From NCBI GenBank assembly GCA_964017185.1, contig OZ024870.1:59188812-59252811 (forward strand): a stretch of DNA of 64,000 nt, read 5' to 3'. Positions 11,840 through 23,140 of this stretch are shown here, one piece after another. Origin of the DNA: Rugalucina vietnamica (taxonomy: Eukaryota > Mollusca > Bivalvia > Lucinida > Lucinidae). Every line of letters begins with the position of its first letter. The stretch's first letter is position 1. Below the pieces are notes generated by a model, which did not search any database, was not told the origin of the DNA, and worked only from the letters and a program-made list of their open reading frames with translations. The position numbers and the translations under genes are program-made.

Positions 11840-12375
11840 GCGACCTTTATTTAAACATTATATACATATGTTAGACATAGATCGTACGTTCTATTAACGT
11901 AGGTCATATAACCGGCAAATGGAATGCTTCTATTTTGCCTATGCATACTAGCCGGTTTGTGTCTGATCTTGTCGAAAATCAAATAAAACATTTTTTATGA
12001 TAACAACGTTATTTAAACATTATATGCATGTTAGACATAGATCGTACGTTCTGATCACATAGGTCATATAAACGGCAAATGGAATGCTTCTATGTTGCCT
12101 ATGCATACTAGCCGATTAGTGTCTTATCTGGTCGAAGTTCAACATGATAAAACAAGGTTAGTTATAAGTTCTTATAACGAATATCATATAAATTGCATCT
12201 GCATGATCACCGGTTTGTGTCTGATCTGGACGGAAATAAATGAAACATTTTTATATGACAAGCTTAACTAAATATTGTATACATGTTTTAATCATAGGCC
12301 GTACGTTCATATCAGTTGCATCTGCATGATCACCGGTTTGCGTCTGATCTGGTCAAAAACAGAGACAATATAATT
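11840..12375 (+). repeat. Tandem repeat, about 150-170 bp units, diverged
   Basis: Four imperfect units share TTAGACATAGATCGTACGTT, AGGTCATATAA, GGCAAATGGAATGCTTCTAT and CTAGCCGGTTTGTGTCTGAT (for example 11877, 12042 and 12290). Later units are shortened. No element termini were recognised. Confidence 0.8.
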
Positions 12376-12633
12376 TATTTTTGCATTGCACATCTTAATG
12401 GATGGATTGTTTTCTAATTTACGTAATTATATTGTTTGTTATATTGTTTGTTTGTTTTACTTGAGAATGATCGTTTGCTGTCGGAGATCATTTCAAAAGG
12501 AACAAAAGAGGCGCTCAATTCGCGGTTAGCTGGCTATAGCTACCTTAAAGATGAGAAGAGGCTAATTGGCACCATTTAACGCAAGGTTAAATACATGGGC
12601 TTAAAGAACTTATTTGATAGATAATTATATTTG

Positions 12634-12635
<2 letters not shown>

Positions 12636-12676
<41 letters not shown>
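12636..12676 (+). repeat. Poly(A) run, 41 nt
   Basis: Uninterrupted A tract after TTGAT. It may be the tail of a retroposed copy, but no head was recognised upstream. Confidence 0.7.
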
Positions 12677-12677
<1 letters not shown>

Positions 12678-12779
12678 AAGATTATATATTTTTTATTCAA
12701 CAACCAAAATGCAACATGATATTGAATTCGCTACAGTTTCATCTTTACACAAGACATAAACAAATTAAAAGTTACATCC

Positions 12780-13100
12780 CCGTGTAGGGATTTCTAGGCT
12801 ACATACCTATTCCGTAGGTTGCGGGCTCGCGTCCGGGTCTGGGCGAAATATTTCTGTTGAAATATATCAAGAACCCGACGGAATGTATGTGGTCTGGCTG
12901 TCGCCTTCCGAACGCGATGGTTTCACAGGCACATTCCGGGAAGCCGAGATGTGTCCTGGCTTTCCTCCACCTCAGGCAGCCCACGTCACTGTTGAATCTG
13001 GGGAAAAGGGGCTTTGGGTAGTATGGTATAACGGTGACGTGGTAAGGTTAAGGAACAAGGGAGGGAAATCCGCATTGGCAAGATTCAAATAGGTGTTAGG
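12780..13100 (+). repeat. GC-richer block, possible SINE-like repeat
   Basis: The block is richer in G+C than its neighbours and contains GGTTGCGGGCTCGCGTCC, a possible degenerate B box of a tRNA-derived promoter. No A box or tail was confirmed. The open frames on both strands lack recognisable domains, and I do not call a protein gene here. Confidence 0.25.
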
Positions 13101-13334
13101 GTTATCAATGTATGGTGGTGGGCATTAATCCTGTCACTGCGGAGTGGTGAAGGGATAGGTGAAGGGATTCCTGAACTCGTGGGATAAACGAGGTGCGTCG
13201 TAATCTGCGGAATATATACCAACCAACCAAGCAATGGCGGAACACGAATGAAAAAATATTTATTCTTCAAACTGTATTGATAGTATCAAATTATTTGTAC
13301 TTTTAACTACTTACATCCAAGAAACTGGTAGGCA

Positions 13335-13554
13335 AAATGTAGTGCCGGGCACAGAGCCATTCCAGTGAGGATAGGCTCGGTGTCCGGCATTGCCGGACGC
13401 GGAGACTCTAGCCTAATTCGTCCGGTACCGGACGCCGAGACACTTCCTTCCGTAATTCTGTAATTAAGCCACAACGGCTATAGAGGCACTCGGTATGTTC
13501 TCTTCTTAGTATTTGACATCTCGCGTATAATCTCGCGGTATTGGTATTGATTTA
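13335..13554 (-). repeat. Right arm of the inverted repeat pair, split by the TRIM
   Basis: About 13340-13455 is the reverse complement of 10405-10545 (GCCATTCCAGTGAGGATAGG, GTCCGGCATTGCCGGACGCG). The copy continues beyond the TRIM at 14075, where TGAAAAGTGGATGCTTTCAG and a poly(C) run match the AGCGGGTGCTTTC/poly(G) part of the left arm. Confidence 0.6.
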
Positions 13555-13558
13555 CCTG

Positions 13559-14070
13559 TGTAACGAACAGCCGAGACCAAGCCACAGCAAACCCCGTCGG
13601 AGGAAAAGCATGCTCATCCACCAAGGGTGGTTTACTGCGCTATATACCTAACACTTACTCTAATCACAAAGTTTCGAGTTTCTAATTTGCATATTACTAC
13701 CTGCTAATATGCCGCTAATACGTTGCACCTACGTATTCTACAAGGGAGACTATCCCGTTACATTACTTCCCCCTCCGAGAAGACTCGCCTCGAGTCTTGG
13801 CCTGGGAACTACATGGGTAAGGCAACTCCGTTCTGGCAGTTGTCATCATCCCACCGCTGCCACCAAATGTAACGAACGGCTGAGCCAAGCCACAGAAAAA
13901 CCCGTCGGTGGAAAAGCATGCTCATCCACCAAGGGTGGTTTACTGCGCTATATACCTAACACTTACTCTAATCACAAAGTTGCGAGTTTCTAATTTGCAT
14001 ATTACTACCCGCTAATATGCCGATAATACGTTGCACCAACGTATTCTACAAGGGAGACTATCCCGTTACA
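13559..14070 (-). mobile_element. TRIM: complete miniature LTR retrotransposon (512 bp)
   Basis: Two LTRs of about 204 bp (13559-13762 and 13868-14070), each starting TGTAACG and ending CGTTACA on the + strand, surround a 105-bp internal region. Read on the minus strand, the internal region starts with TGGTGGCAGCGGTGGGAT, complementary to the 3' end of animal tRNA-Leu, as primer site. It ends with a polypurine tract (GGAGGGGGAAG) just before the second LTR. Direct repeats CCTG flank the element (13555-13558 and 14071-14074). The LTRs differ at several positions, so the insertion is not recent. It has no coding capacity and must have been copied by proteins of an autonomous element, probably Ty3/gypsy-like. 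Confidence 0.88.
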
Positions 14071-14130
14071 CCTGAAAAGTGGATGCTTTCAGAGCTTCAG
14101 AGCCCCCCCCCCCCTCACCCCCCCCTCTCA

Positions 14131-15190
14131 GAGATGAGAGTGACGCAGTATCAATAAAGGATAAACAAAATAAGCATTATTTCACCCCTTTTTCACAAAG
14201 GCAACCTAAACTTCAAGAGTAAAGGTACAAACTGAAAACTCCAGTACATATTTTGTTCTGTTTTATTCCTGAAATAAAAAAGATTTAAATAGATGGGCCG
14301 ACGTGTCCCTGCATCGATTTGGGCCGGGGCGTCCTGGAAACGCAAAAATTATTTTTCCATATAACTTTGCTAATTTACTGTATAGAAGGCTGACACTTCA
14401 CAGAGATATACACCAGATGTTTATACAGATTGTTTCATTGTTAGAATAACATATTACTTGAGGAAAAGTGGGTATTGAATTTTTTTTTCTGGTGAAAAGA
14501 AAAAAATATTTTAATAGCGCGCGTAGCGTGAGAGAGAATGAATTCTAATGTTAAAAAAAAAGAGCCGCAATTAGCGGCATGGGATTTTTTTTAACGCCTC
14601 CCTTTTCCGACACTCCACCAATAACGATTTTTGGGTTGTGTTTATTTGGGTCAAACCAACTGGTTCAAAGATACATTGAAGCGCACGATGAAACGGCATG
14701 GCTTTTAGAGCGGCGCTCAAAAAATCAAGTGTAAAATGCTTCACTAATGCAAAATTCTGCCCATAAATTTATACCATTGCATAGAACTGACTTAAAGACA
14801 AAGTCAATAATACACTTCACAAACGTTACACTGTTCGTTCCTTGTCACGGAAAGGAAATGATTAGAAATTGATCAACTCAGTATCAGAGGATAGACAGAC
14901 AGCCCTATTTTTCGGATATATGGCGATGTTCCTACACTTGCCATATCCTGATATTGCTACCCATAAGTAATTTTGTCTAGGCCTTTTCCATGTGCAAGGG
15001 AGGTAACCCAAATGCCTTGAAATTGAAAATGTAGCTAATCTTTCTTTCTTTCTCTATATACTGCCACACGCCCTCACAGACATTCTAGGCAGGTGCGCTA
15101 GCCTGAGTTACAAGGATGTTAATGTAAAAAGTAAAAGAACAGCTGATAGTACAAGGTTAAAAGATGATAGCTTAGGGGATTAAAGATGAT
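14131..15190. other. Stretch without a recognised gene
   Basis: Nothing coding was recognised. A short palindromic AT-rich patch surrounds GCGCGCGTAGCG (14516-14528), and a TTTCTTTCTTTCT run lies near 15041. No element termini were seen. Confidence 0.6.
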
Positions 15191-15194
15191 AGGT

Positions 15195-16130
15195 CAGGGT
15201 TCGACACTAAAGGGAGTCCGTGAGTCCGAGACTCCCAAATTATTATCCTGGACTCCTTGTTTTTACTTGTAGGCAGTCTGAAGGACTCCTTCAATCTGGG
15301 GAAAATATGACACCTAATTTCTTGTCTTGTCATTTTCTGAAGATTCTAAATGTCACAAAAATTAATATAGCTTTCAAAATACTCTAATTTTTCTACCACT
15401 TAGATAGACAGAGACATATTGGCTTTATGAGAAAACCAAAGATTAGATTTCACACTTGATATAAATGCAGAACATTTTTTCGAAAGCGGCCCCTGTGGCC
15501 GAGTGGTTAAGAGCGCTGTTTCTTAATCACTCGATCATCTCACCGCTGTGACTGGTGTGGGTTCGAGCCCTGCACTGGCCACATGTGAGACAAGCCAGGT
15601 TCTGCTTGCGGTTGTGCCAGGTGGTTTTTCTTGGGGGTTCTCCCGTTTTCGCCCACCTACTGATTGGCCCGTCTCATATGAGCTGAAATAATCTTGAAAG
15701 GGACATAAAACTGAATTTAAAAAAAAAAAAAAAAAATTCAAAACAGTATTATAACGAAATTATCAACAGAAAAGAATCAAATATTCATATATTCCATTTA
15801 AGGTTTGTTTTTTTTTAAATATTTATTTATTGATTGATTTATTTATTTTTTTTCTAGCTCTCTGTGCATTCAAAATCAGATAAGCAAAGACTTCATACCA
15901 AAGGCTGGCATCCTGTTACCATTTGGGCTAAAATTGATGACTGGGTTTTGCACATGTATACAAATTGGTGCTTGTCTATATATTTTTAAATGGTGATGAA
16001 TTGTGAAAATAAGCTGTTAGCATTTTCTCATGATTCAAGTTTGGACTCCTAAATTTGTGTTTAGACTCCTTGATTTCTGAAGTTAGGAGTCTGATGGATT
16101 CCATTAGCTAAAAGTTAGTGTCTAACCCTG
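15195..16130. mobile_element. hAT-like MITE carrying a nested SINE, 5-bp target duplication
   Basis: Ends CAGGGTTCGACACTAA and TTAGTGTCTAACCCTG are inverted repeats (one mismatch). TAGGT flanks both sides (15190-15194 and 16131-16135). Internally, GGACTCC-rich motifs are inverted about the centre. The SINE at 15487-15736 inserted later. The end type and 5-bp duplication match the MITE at 11305-11648, although the sequences differ. Confidence 0.75.
15487..15736 (+). mobile_element. tRNA-derived SINE, full length with poly(A)
   Basis: The head has an A box (TGGCCGAGTGGTTAAGAGCG) and a B box (GGGTTCGAGCCC) spaced as in a class II tRNA (Ser/Leu-type arm). The body contains GTGGTTTTTCTTGGGGGTTC, a TTTCGCCCACC block and GGGACATAAAACTGAA, then about 18 A. 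Flanking TTCGAAA/TTCAAAA may be a decayed target duplication. It would be transcribed by RNA polymerase III. The tRNA-like head lacks a proper acceptor stem, so it is not a functional tRNA gene. Confidence 0.85.
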
Positions 16131-16619
16131 TAGGTCATGATAGTTAAGATGAGATTAAAAGCAAGTTAAAAACAAACTACTCAGGACCACTCAGTGATTT
16201 TTTTTTACCTGCACATCCTGCATCTTTTACTCATAATTTGGCCTCTGGGATGCAAAGTTTTCATTCTGGTGGGTCCCAGGATGCAATGACTTTTGCAGGT
16301 TTGCTATGAAAAATAGTGCATTGGACTCATAAAGTGGTAACTGGACCCATTGATATTGAATCCAGTGAGTCCCAAGGACTCATAGTCTCAAAATTGTAAA
16401 TAAATCACCGGCCACTAATAGGGTCTAGAATGTTGCAGCCCGCTAAATGCAACCTTGAAAGCTTCAAGGTTTGGCAGGCTTGCAACCGTTTTAGGCAGGG
16501 CGTGCCACTGGACAACTGCAAGTGGGAAAAAAAAGAATACTTGTAATAATCTCTGGGTGTGTGCAGTTGTCTAGAGATACAGGTGTTTGGTTGAATATAC
16601 ACAGCAAGGCCATGGATTA

Positions 16620-17613
16620 TCTTCTAGAAAAGGCATAGACGGGCATCAGCCCGTCTTTGCTGAAAGCTTCTCCAACCCAAAATTTCAATCAAGTCAGAAG
16701 CACTAGCCAACCTAACAAAGTTGCACGAAACCCATCTTGCAGCTCTGCGCTGCACTTTTTCAACCTGCTTGGACTTGTCTTTGGTATGAGGATCCCATAC
16801 GGCAGCAGCATATTCCAGCTGCGGCTTAACAAGTGTATTGTATGCCATCTCTCTCATGCCAGGGTGTTTGGTCTTGATATTTCTAAGGGCAAAATTTAGT
16901 GTTTTGGTGGCTTTTCTGGTGATCCTGTCTATGTAGGATCACCAGGACAGGTCGCTAGAAATATCAACCCCTAGATACATGTGTATTTGGCACAGGTGAC
17001 GGTTTCCATGATCTAGCCATGGAGACAATAGTTTGCACTGACAGGTTTCCTAGACCTGGATCCTGTCACCTGGATTGCCTGGCACTTCGAGGGGTTGAAT
17101 TCCATATCCCAGTTATGCTCCCACACAGACAGTTTGTCAAGGTTATGTTGAAGATTTGCACTGTCATTCTCATCCTCGATAGTCAGATATAGGGCTGTGT
17201 CGTCAGCAAACATGCATACTGTAGAAGTTATAGTATCCGGTAGGTCATTGATGTAGATGAGGAACAGAATCGGCCCAAGTACAGAGCCCTAGGGTACACC
17301 AGAGCAAACCGGCACCAAATCTGATTCCTCACCCCCAACAACAACATACTGAGTCTGAGATCTGTTATTAAGGTAGGCATGAACCCAGCGCAAAACGTTA
17401 GATCAGATTCCGTATTGGTGTAATTTCCAGATTAATTTGGAACGGTTAACCTTGTCGAAGGTCTTAGAGAAGTCTAGGAGAATTAAGTCTGTTTGCTTTC
17501 CCTAACTAGCATTCATCTCAAGGTCCTCGGCATGCATTGTTAATTGGGTCTCGCATGACCTCTTCACACAGAAGCCATGTTGGAGGTCATACAAGAGACT
17601 GTGTTCATTCATG
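16620..17613 (-). mobile_element. Reverse-strand non-LTR retrotransposon (RT fragment), 3' part
   Basis: The minus strand encodes, from right to left, LLYDLQHGFCVKRSCETQL (about 17550), the VPxGSVLGP motif near 17285 where the usual Gln codon is a TAG stop, ILFLIYINDLPDTI, then FADDTALYL (about 17200) and a thumb region LVKPQLEYAAAVWDPHTKDK with KVQRRAARWV (16700-16850). It is a different CR1/jockey-type lineage from the 1-7 kb copies. Stops and frameshifts make it inactive. The LTR array inserted into it, and it continues beyond 22485. Confidence 0.85.
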
Positions 17614-18962
17614 TGTAACGTGTCGAGCGAATCAGCGTAACCGACTGGCTAGACTACTGATAACAAAACTTATGCATGGTCGACCATTGAATGCGACCAT
17701 GACTTTACTCATTTAAACAAATACTGCCACCACACAATAATCATATAGCAAAATTGACCTAAGAAATGAAATTAGGTCACTCAAATCGACTTCAACCAAT
17801 ACTAAGTTAAATAAGACCCTTCGAAAGGTCTGACAGGCATGAACCATACCAAGAGCACCGCCTTGGAACGGTTAGTAATACAATTACTAGGGGGCTTAAA
17901 CCGGTTTTACGGGATCCCAACCCTCGCCCTAGGTCTTGATAAGGTTCATGGCCCTTTATTAACAATCATAACTGAATGTTTATAACGATATAAGAACGTT
18001 CCACTGGTCTTTCAGACCAGTCCAGACCACTCTGTCTTGAAACTACCCATGCGTTGTAGAGACATCATAACCATATCTATCATTCATCCCATCTATGTTA
18101 CTTTCATGAGGCTAAACCCGCACTAGGACCACTGTCCGCCATCACTGTCTTCTGAGACCACTGTCTCAGAGCTGAGACCACTGTCTCTATGACACCTGGA
18201 CCACTGTCCAAACACTGCACTGAGAGATATACAGGACAACTGCGACCCAGGCAGCTTTGGCCTAAAGTCCCAGCTGTTTACCCCTGTATAACTCCCCTTC
18301 ACAGCCTCCTCTTTAAACCGCGTCTGGAGCACCCCAGACCTACCCAACGAAACCTCCCTAAAACCTCAAACAACCATCCAGGATAGTTCAACAAAGTTAT
18401 CAAGCCTCAGACCACCCAAATTGCAATAGTACTGAGAACACTATCTCAGTTGCTGAAATCACTATTTCAGCTTTTACTGGACCACTATCCAGTTCACCAC
18501 ACTTGGGAATACCCAGAACAGATACGACCCAGGCAGCTAATATTTTTGTATTTACTGTTCACTCCACCTGGCGATCTAGCACCTATGGCCATGAACAGTT
18601 TTAATACTTATATATTTTGGCCTAAAGTCCTATCTGTTGACTCCAGTTATTCCCTACAAATTATTTAATTTTAATGTTGCTTCTTTGGCGGTCAGATTCC
18701 AAGTAACCAAAACTGTGCGAACTCGTGCTTTTATAGTGGTGGAGCACGCGCCATCTAGCGGCGTCGTGTGCAAACGGACGTTCCTTGCAAAACGGTCCAT
18801 ATACCTAGTAATGAGCGTCTTCCAACTGTAAGCGTCTAGCAAACGGGTATTTGATCAAAAATTAGATTTCTACTTTCGTTTTCAACCGAAAAAGATAAAT
18901 ACAACCACAACACTAGGACATACTTTTGCAAAACCATGGGGTTAGATTCTGAAATCGCCACA
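17614..18962 (-). repeat. LTR copy 1 (1349 bp)
   Basis: Bounded by TGTAACG and GCCACA on the + strand. It has an internal two-fold structure: GCGACCCAGGCAGCTTTGGC (about 18241) recurs as ACGACCCAGGCAGCTAAT (about 18522). The second version is interrupted by an AT-rich fold-back insert, after which TTTTGGCCTAAAGTCC resumes at about 18616. It carries the CACT-loop hairpin series (18126-18493). Confidence 0.88.
18126..18493. other. Series of short hairpins with invariant CACT loop
   Basis: Seven palindromes share the loop CACT (+ strand) but have different self-complementary stems: GGAC (18126), TCTGAGAC (18151), GAGAC (18174), TGGAC (18197), ACTGAGA (18432, one internal A/A mismatch), GCTGAAAT (18452) and ACTGGA (18476, one C/A mismatch). 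A stem of another type, ACTGGTCT with loop TTC, lies at 18003. The series repeats at +1759 and +3518. Confidence 0.75.
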
Positions 18963-19372
18963 TTACCCCCTCCTTAGTCAAAATTCGTCCCGAATTTAAA
19001 ATATAATCCACCGAAAATAGTCAAAATAAAGGCCAAACCAGTTTCGAAAAGTACATTTTCCGCAGGAAAAATCACTACCATTCAATTGAGCATAAGTCTG
19101 AATCATAAAAAAATGCCAAAGCATTGGAACAATATAACCATTTCGAGAAAAGGGCCATTTGACATATGGCTTTCGCAATAGCCCGAAAGAATAAATTTTT
19201 AGACAAACGAAGTTGTGACTTTGCATCTTTAACCAAAATTTAGTTATGAAACGAAGAAATGAAGGTCCCAGATAATAATGATCTCATCCGATATCCTCCC
19301 TAAATCTGATACTATGTGGGTAAGGCAACCCCTGTCCGGCAGTTGTCATTATCCCACCGCTGCCACCAATTT
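18963..19372 (-). mobile_element. LTR element internal region 1 (PPT and PBS, no ORF)
   Basis: On the minus strand it opens with the primer-binding site and closes with the polypurine stretch AAGGAGGGGG next to the LTR (18965-18974 on +). At 410 bp it is far too short for gag-pol. The leader near the primer site (GGGTAAGGCAAC and CAGTTGTCATTATCCC) is clearly related to that of the TRIM at 13559-14070. Confidence 0.85.
19351..19368 (-). promoter_or_regulatory. Primer-binding site, complementary to tRNA-Leu
   Basis: The + strand reads ATCCCACCGCTGCCACCA, identical to the 3' end plus CCA of animal tRNA-Leu(AAG/UAG) as I know it. A tRNA-Leu would therefore prime minus-strand cDNA synthesis. The same site occurs at 21110-21127 and in the TRIM near 13848-13865. 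Confidence 0.85.
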
Positions 19373-20721
19373 TGTAACGTGTCGAGCGAATCAGCGTAAC
19401 CGACTGGCTAGACTACTGATAACAAAACTTATGCATGGTCGACCATTGAATGCGACCATGACTTTACTCATTTAAACAAATACTGCCACCACACAATAAT
19501 CATATAGCAAAATTGACCTAAGAAATGAAATTAGGTCACTCAAATCGACTTCAACCAATACTAAGTTAAATAAGACCCTTCGAAAGGTCTGACAGGCATG
19601 AACCATACCAAGAGCACCGCCTTGGAACGGTTAGTAATACAATTACTAGGGGGCTTAAACCGGTTTTACGGGATCCCAACCCTCGCCCTAGGTCTTGATA
19701 AGGTTCATGGCCCTTTATTAACAATCATAACTGAATGTTTATAACGATATAAGAACGTTCCACTGGTCTTTCAGACCAGTCCAGACCACTCTGTCTTGAA
19801 ACTACCCATGCGTTGTAGAGACATCATAACCATATCTATCATTCATCCCATCTATGTTACTTTCATGAGGCTAAACCCGCACTAGGACCACTGTCCGCCA
19901 TCACTGTCTTCTGAGACCACTGTCTCAGAGCTGAGACCACTGTCTCTATGACACCTGGACCACTGTCCAAACACTGCACTGAGAGATATACAGGACAACT
20001 GCGACCCAGGCAGCTTTGGCCTAAAGTCCCAGCTGTTTACCCCTGTATAACTCCCCTTCACAGCCTCCTCTTTAAACCGCGTCTGGAGCACCCCAGACCT
20101 ACCCAACGAAACCTCCCTAAAACCTCAAACAACCATCCAGGATAGTTCAACAAAGTTATCAAGCCTCAGACCACCCAAATTGCAATAGTACTGAGAACAC
20201 TATCTCAGTTGCTGAAATCACTATTTCAGCTTTTACTGGACCACTATCCAGTTCACCACACTTGGGAATACCCAGAACAGATACGACCCAGGCAGCTAAT
20301 ATTTTTGTATTTACTGTTCACTCCACCTGGCGATCTAGCACCTATGGCCATGAACAGTTTTAATACTTATATATTTTGGCCTAAAGTCCTATCTGTTGAC
20401 TCCAGTTATTCCCTACAAATTATTTAATTTTAATGTTGCTTCTTTGGCGGTCAGATTCCAAGTAACCAAAACTGTGCGAACTCGTGCTTTTATAGTGGTG
20501 GAGCACGCGCCATCTAGCGGCGTCGTGTGCAAACGGACGTTCCTTGCAAAACGGTCCATATACCTAGTAATGAGCGTCTTCCAACTGTAAGCGTCTAGCA
20601 AACGGGTATTTGATCAAAAATTAGATTTCTACTTTCGTTTTCAACCGAAAAAGATAAATACAACCACAACACTAGGACATACTTTTGCAAAACCATGGGG
20701 TTAGATTCTGAAATCGCCACA
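19373..20721 (-). repeat. LTR copy 2 (1349 bp)
   Basis: Same sequence as copy 1 wherever compared, offset 1759. The hairpin series lies at 19885-20252. Being the central LTR of three, it is shared by the two internal regions. Confidence 0.88.
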
Positions 20722-21131
20722 TTACCCCCTCCTTAGTCAAAATTCGTCCCGAATTTAAAATATAATCCACCGAAAATAGTCAAAATAAAGGCCAAACCAG
20801 TTTCGAAAAGTACATTTTCCGCAGGAAAAATCACTACCATTCAATTGAGCATAAGTCTGAATCATAAAAAAATGCCAAAGCATTGGAACAATATAACCAT
20901 TTCGAGAAAAGGGCCATTTGACATATGGCTTTCGCAATAGCCCGAAAGAATAAATTTTTAGACAAACGAAGTTGTGACTTTGCATCTTTAACCAAAATTT
21001 AGTTATGAAACGAAGAAATGAAGGTCCCAGATAATAATGATCTCATCCGATATCCTCCCTAAATCTGATACTATGTGGGTAAGGCAACCCCTGTCCGGCA
21101 GTTGTCATTATCCCACCGCTGCCACCAATTT
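20722..21131 (-). mobile_element. LTR element internal region 2
   Basis: Second copy of the 410-bp internal region, with the polypurine tract at its left end and the tRNA-Leu primer site at 21110-21127. It is identical to internal region 1 by eye. Confidence 0.85.
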
Positions 21132-22480
21132 TGTAACGTGTCGAGCGAATCAGCGTAACCGACTGGCTAGACTACTGATAACAAAACTTATGCATGGTCG
21201 ACCATTGAATGCGACCATGACTTTACTCATTTAAACAAATACTGCCACCACACAATAATCATATAGCAAAATTGACCTAAGAAATGAAATTAGGTCACTC
21301 AAATCGACTTCAACCAATACTAAGTTAAATAAGACCCTTCGAAAGGTCTGACAGGCATGAACCATACCAAGAGCACCGCCTTGGAACGGTTAGTAATACA
21401 ATTACTAGGGGGCTTAAACCGGTTTTACGGGATCCCAACCCTCGCCCTAGGTCTTGATAAGGTTCATGGCCCTTTATTAACAATCATAACTGAATGTTTA
21501 TAACGATATAAGAACGTTCCACTGGTCTTTCAGACCAGTCCAGACCACTCTGTCTTGAAACTACCCATGCGTTGTAGAGACATCATAACCATATCTATCA
21601 TTCATCCCATCTATGTTACTTTCATGAGGCTAAACCCGCACTAGGACCACTGTCCGCCATCACTGTCTTCTGAGACCACTGTCTCAGAGCTGAGACCACT
21701 GTCTCTATGACACCTGGACCACTGTCCAAACACTGCACTGAGAGATATACAGGACAACTGCGACCCAGGCAGCTTTGGCCTAAAGTCCCAGCTGTTTACC
21801 CCTGTATAACTCCCCTTCACAGCCTCCTCTTTAAACCGCGTCTGGAGCACCCCAGACCTACCCAACGAAACCTCCCTAAAACCTCAAACAACCATCCAGG
21901 ATAGTTCAACAAAGTTATCAAGCCTCAGACCACCCAAATTGCAATAGTACTGAGAACACTATCTCAGTTGCTGAAATCACTATTTCAGCTTTTACTGGAC
22001 CACTATCCAGTTCACCACACTTGGGAATACCCAGAACAGATACGACCCAGGCAGCTAATATTTTTGTATTTACTGTTCACTCCACCTGGCGATCTAGCAC
22101 CTATGGCCATGAACAGTTTTAATACTTATATATTTTGGCCTAAAGTCCTATCTGTTGACTCCAGTTATTCCCTACAAATTATTTAATTTTAATGTTGCTT
22201 CTTTGGCGGTCAGATTCCAAGTAACCAAAACTGTGCGAACTCGTGCTTTTATAGTGGTGGAGCACGCGCCATCTAGCGGCGTCGTGTGCAAACGGACGTT
22301 CCTTGCAAAACGGTCCATATACCTAGTAATGAGCGTCTTCCAACTGTAAGCGTCTAGCAAACGGGTATTTGATCAAAAATTAGATTTCTACTTTCGTTTT
22401 CAACCGAAAAAGATAAATACAACCACAACACTAGGACATACTTTTGCAAAACCATGGGGTTAGATTCTGAAATCGCCACA
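21132..22480 (-). repeat. LTR copy 3 (1349 bp)
   Basis: Third LTR, ending GCCACA at 22480 and followed by the CATG target duplication instead of the internal region. The hairpin series lies at 21644-22011. Confidence 0.88.
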
Positions 22481-22484
22481 CATG

Positions 22485-22560
22485 TGTTTCACTATCTGTG
22501 GAATAAGTTTCTGCAAGATGGTTTATGGACAGTAGAGTAGTCATGTAGGCAAAATATAAT
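22485..22560 (-). mobile_element. Continuation of the split reverse-strand RT fragment
   Basis: The minus strand reads KLIPQIVKH directly before the CATG junction. This joins in frame to MNEHSLLYDLQHGF on the other side of the LTR array and corresponds to the 'I...I..HL..HNLL' segment upstream of the RT palm. Similarity fades beyond about 22550. Confidence 0.65.
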
Positions 22561-23140
22561 TTGAGGGGATCCTGATCCCAGCATAGTTGCAAAACCTCAC
22601 TCCACTATGTAATTGTTCGATTGCTGATGGTGATAGCTCGATTAGATCAAAACAATTTCAGATTGAATGAAAAAAGATCACATATGACTGGCCTCCAAAC
22701 CTGACCTTGATGTCTTTGCACGTGCTTCCATGTACAGTTCAGAGGTGTATGGCTGTCAGTCTGTCACTACTGCTTTCTGATCAGTTGGAGTGGTATGGCA
22801 CCCAGCGCTTGAAAAATGACCGCAGACACATGAGCTGAATGAGTAAATCTCACAGAAAATATGGATTTAAAATCATACTTTTATGAAACATGGTCTGTTT
22901 TCAACCAGTTTGCACAGTGCATGTGAGCAAGATTTTATTTTTCACAGTGATTTTCATGTTTGAAATGGTGATGTGTAATGTGAGAATTTTTCCCACTAAA
23001 TGTATGCATGGAACTGAAGCTGTGTGAGACATTCGGAATTCTCTTGTGTATACATGTAGATTGTAAACAGCAGATGAATGCCTGGGTCTAATCCCAGCAC
23101 AGCCTCATGCATACTGGATATCAATTCAATATTGCATTTA
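22561..23140. other. Stretch without a recognised gene
   Basis: No coding signature, RNA gene or element terminus was recognised in this AT-rich segment. Confidence 0.5.

Larger units (their letters stand above)
17614..22480 (-). mobile_element. Tandem LTR retrotransposon array: LTR-int-LTR-int-LTR (4.87 kb)
   Basis: Period 1759 bp with 2.77 units. Three LTRs of 1349 bp alternate with two 410-bp internal regions, and the copies appear identical wherever compared. Read on the minus strand, each LTR begins TGTGGCG and ends CGTTACA. CATG is duplicated at 17610-17613 and 22481-22484, and removing the array rejoins the RT fragment (KHMNEHSLLYD). The array is therefore one insertion of a non-autonomous LTR element (LARD/TRIM-like), either multimerised before insertion or expanded by unequal crossing-over between LTRs. 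ORFs in it match nothing known. Confidence 0.9.

Noticed and set aside
12799-13092. Protein-coding gene on either strand
   Set aside because: Overlapping ORFs on both strands in a GC-richer block, no recognisable domain, no splice context.
15487-15580. Functional tRNA-Ser/Leu gene
   Set aside because: A and B boxes are present, but there is no paired acceptor stem and the unit continues into a SINE body with poly(A).
18123-22360. Repeated 62-76 aa ORFs in the LTR array
   Set aside because: They occur once per LTR or internal copy because the DNA is identical, overlap on both strands and lack domain features; the LTR interpretation explains them.
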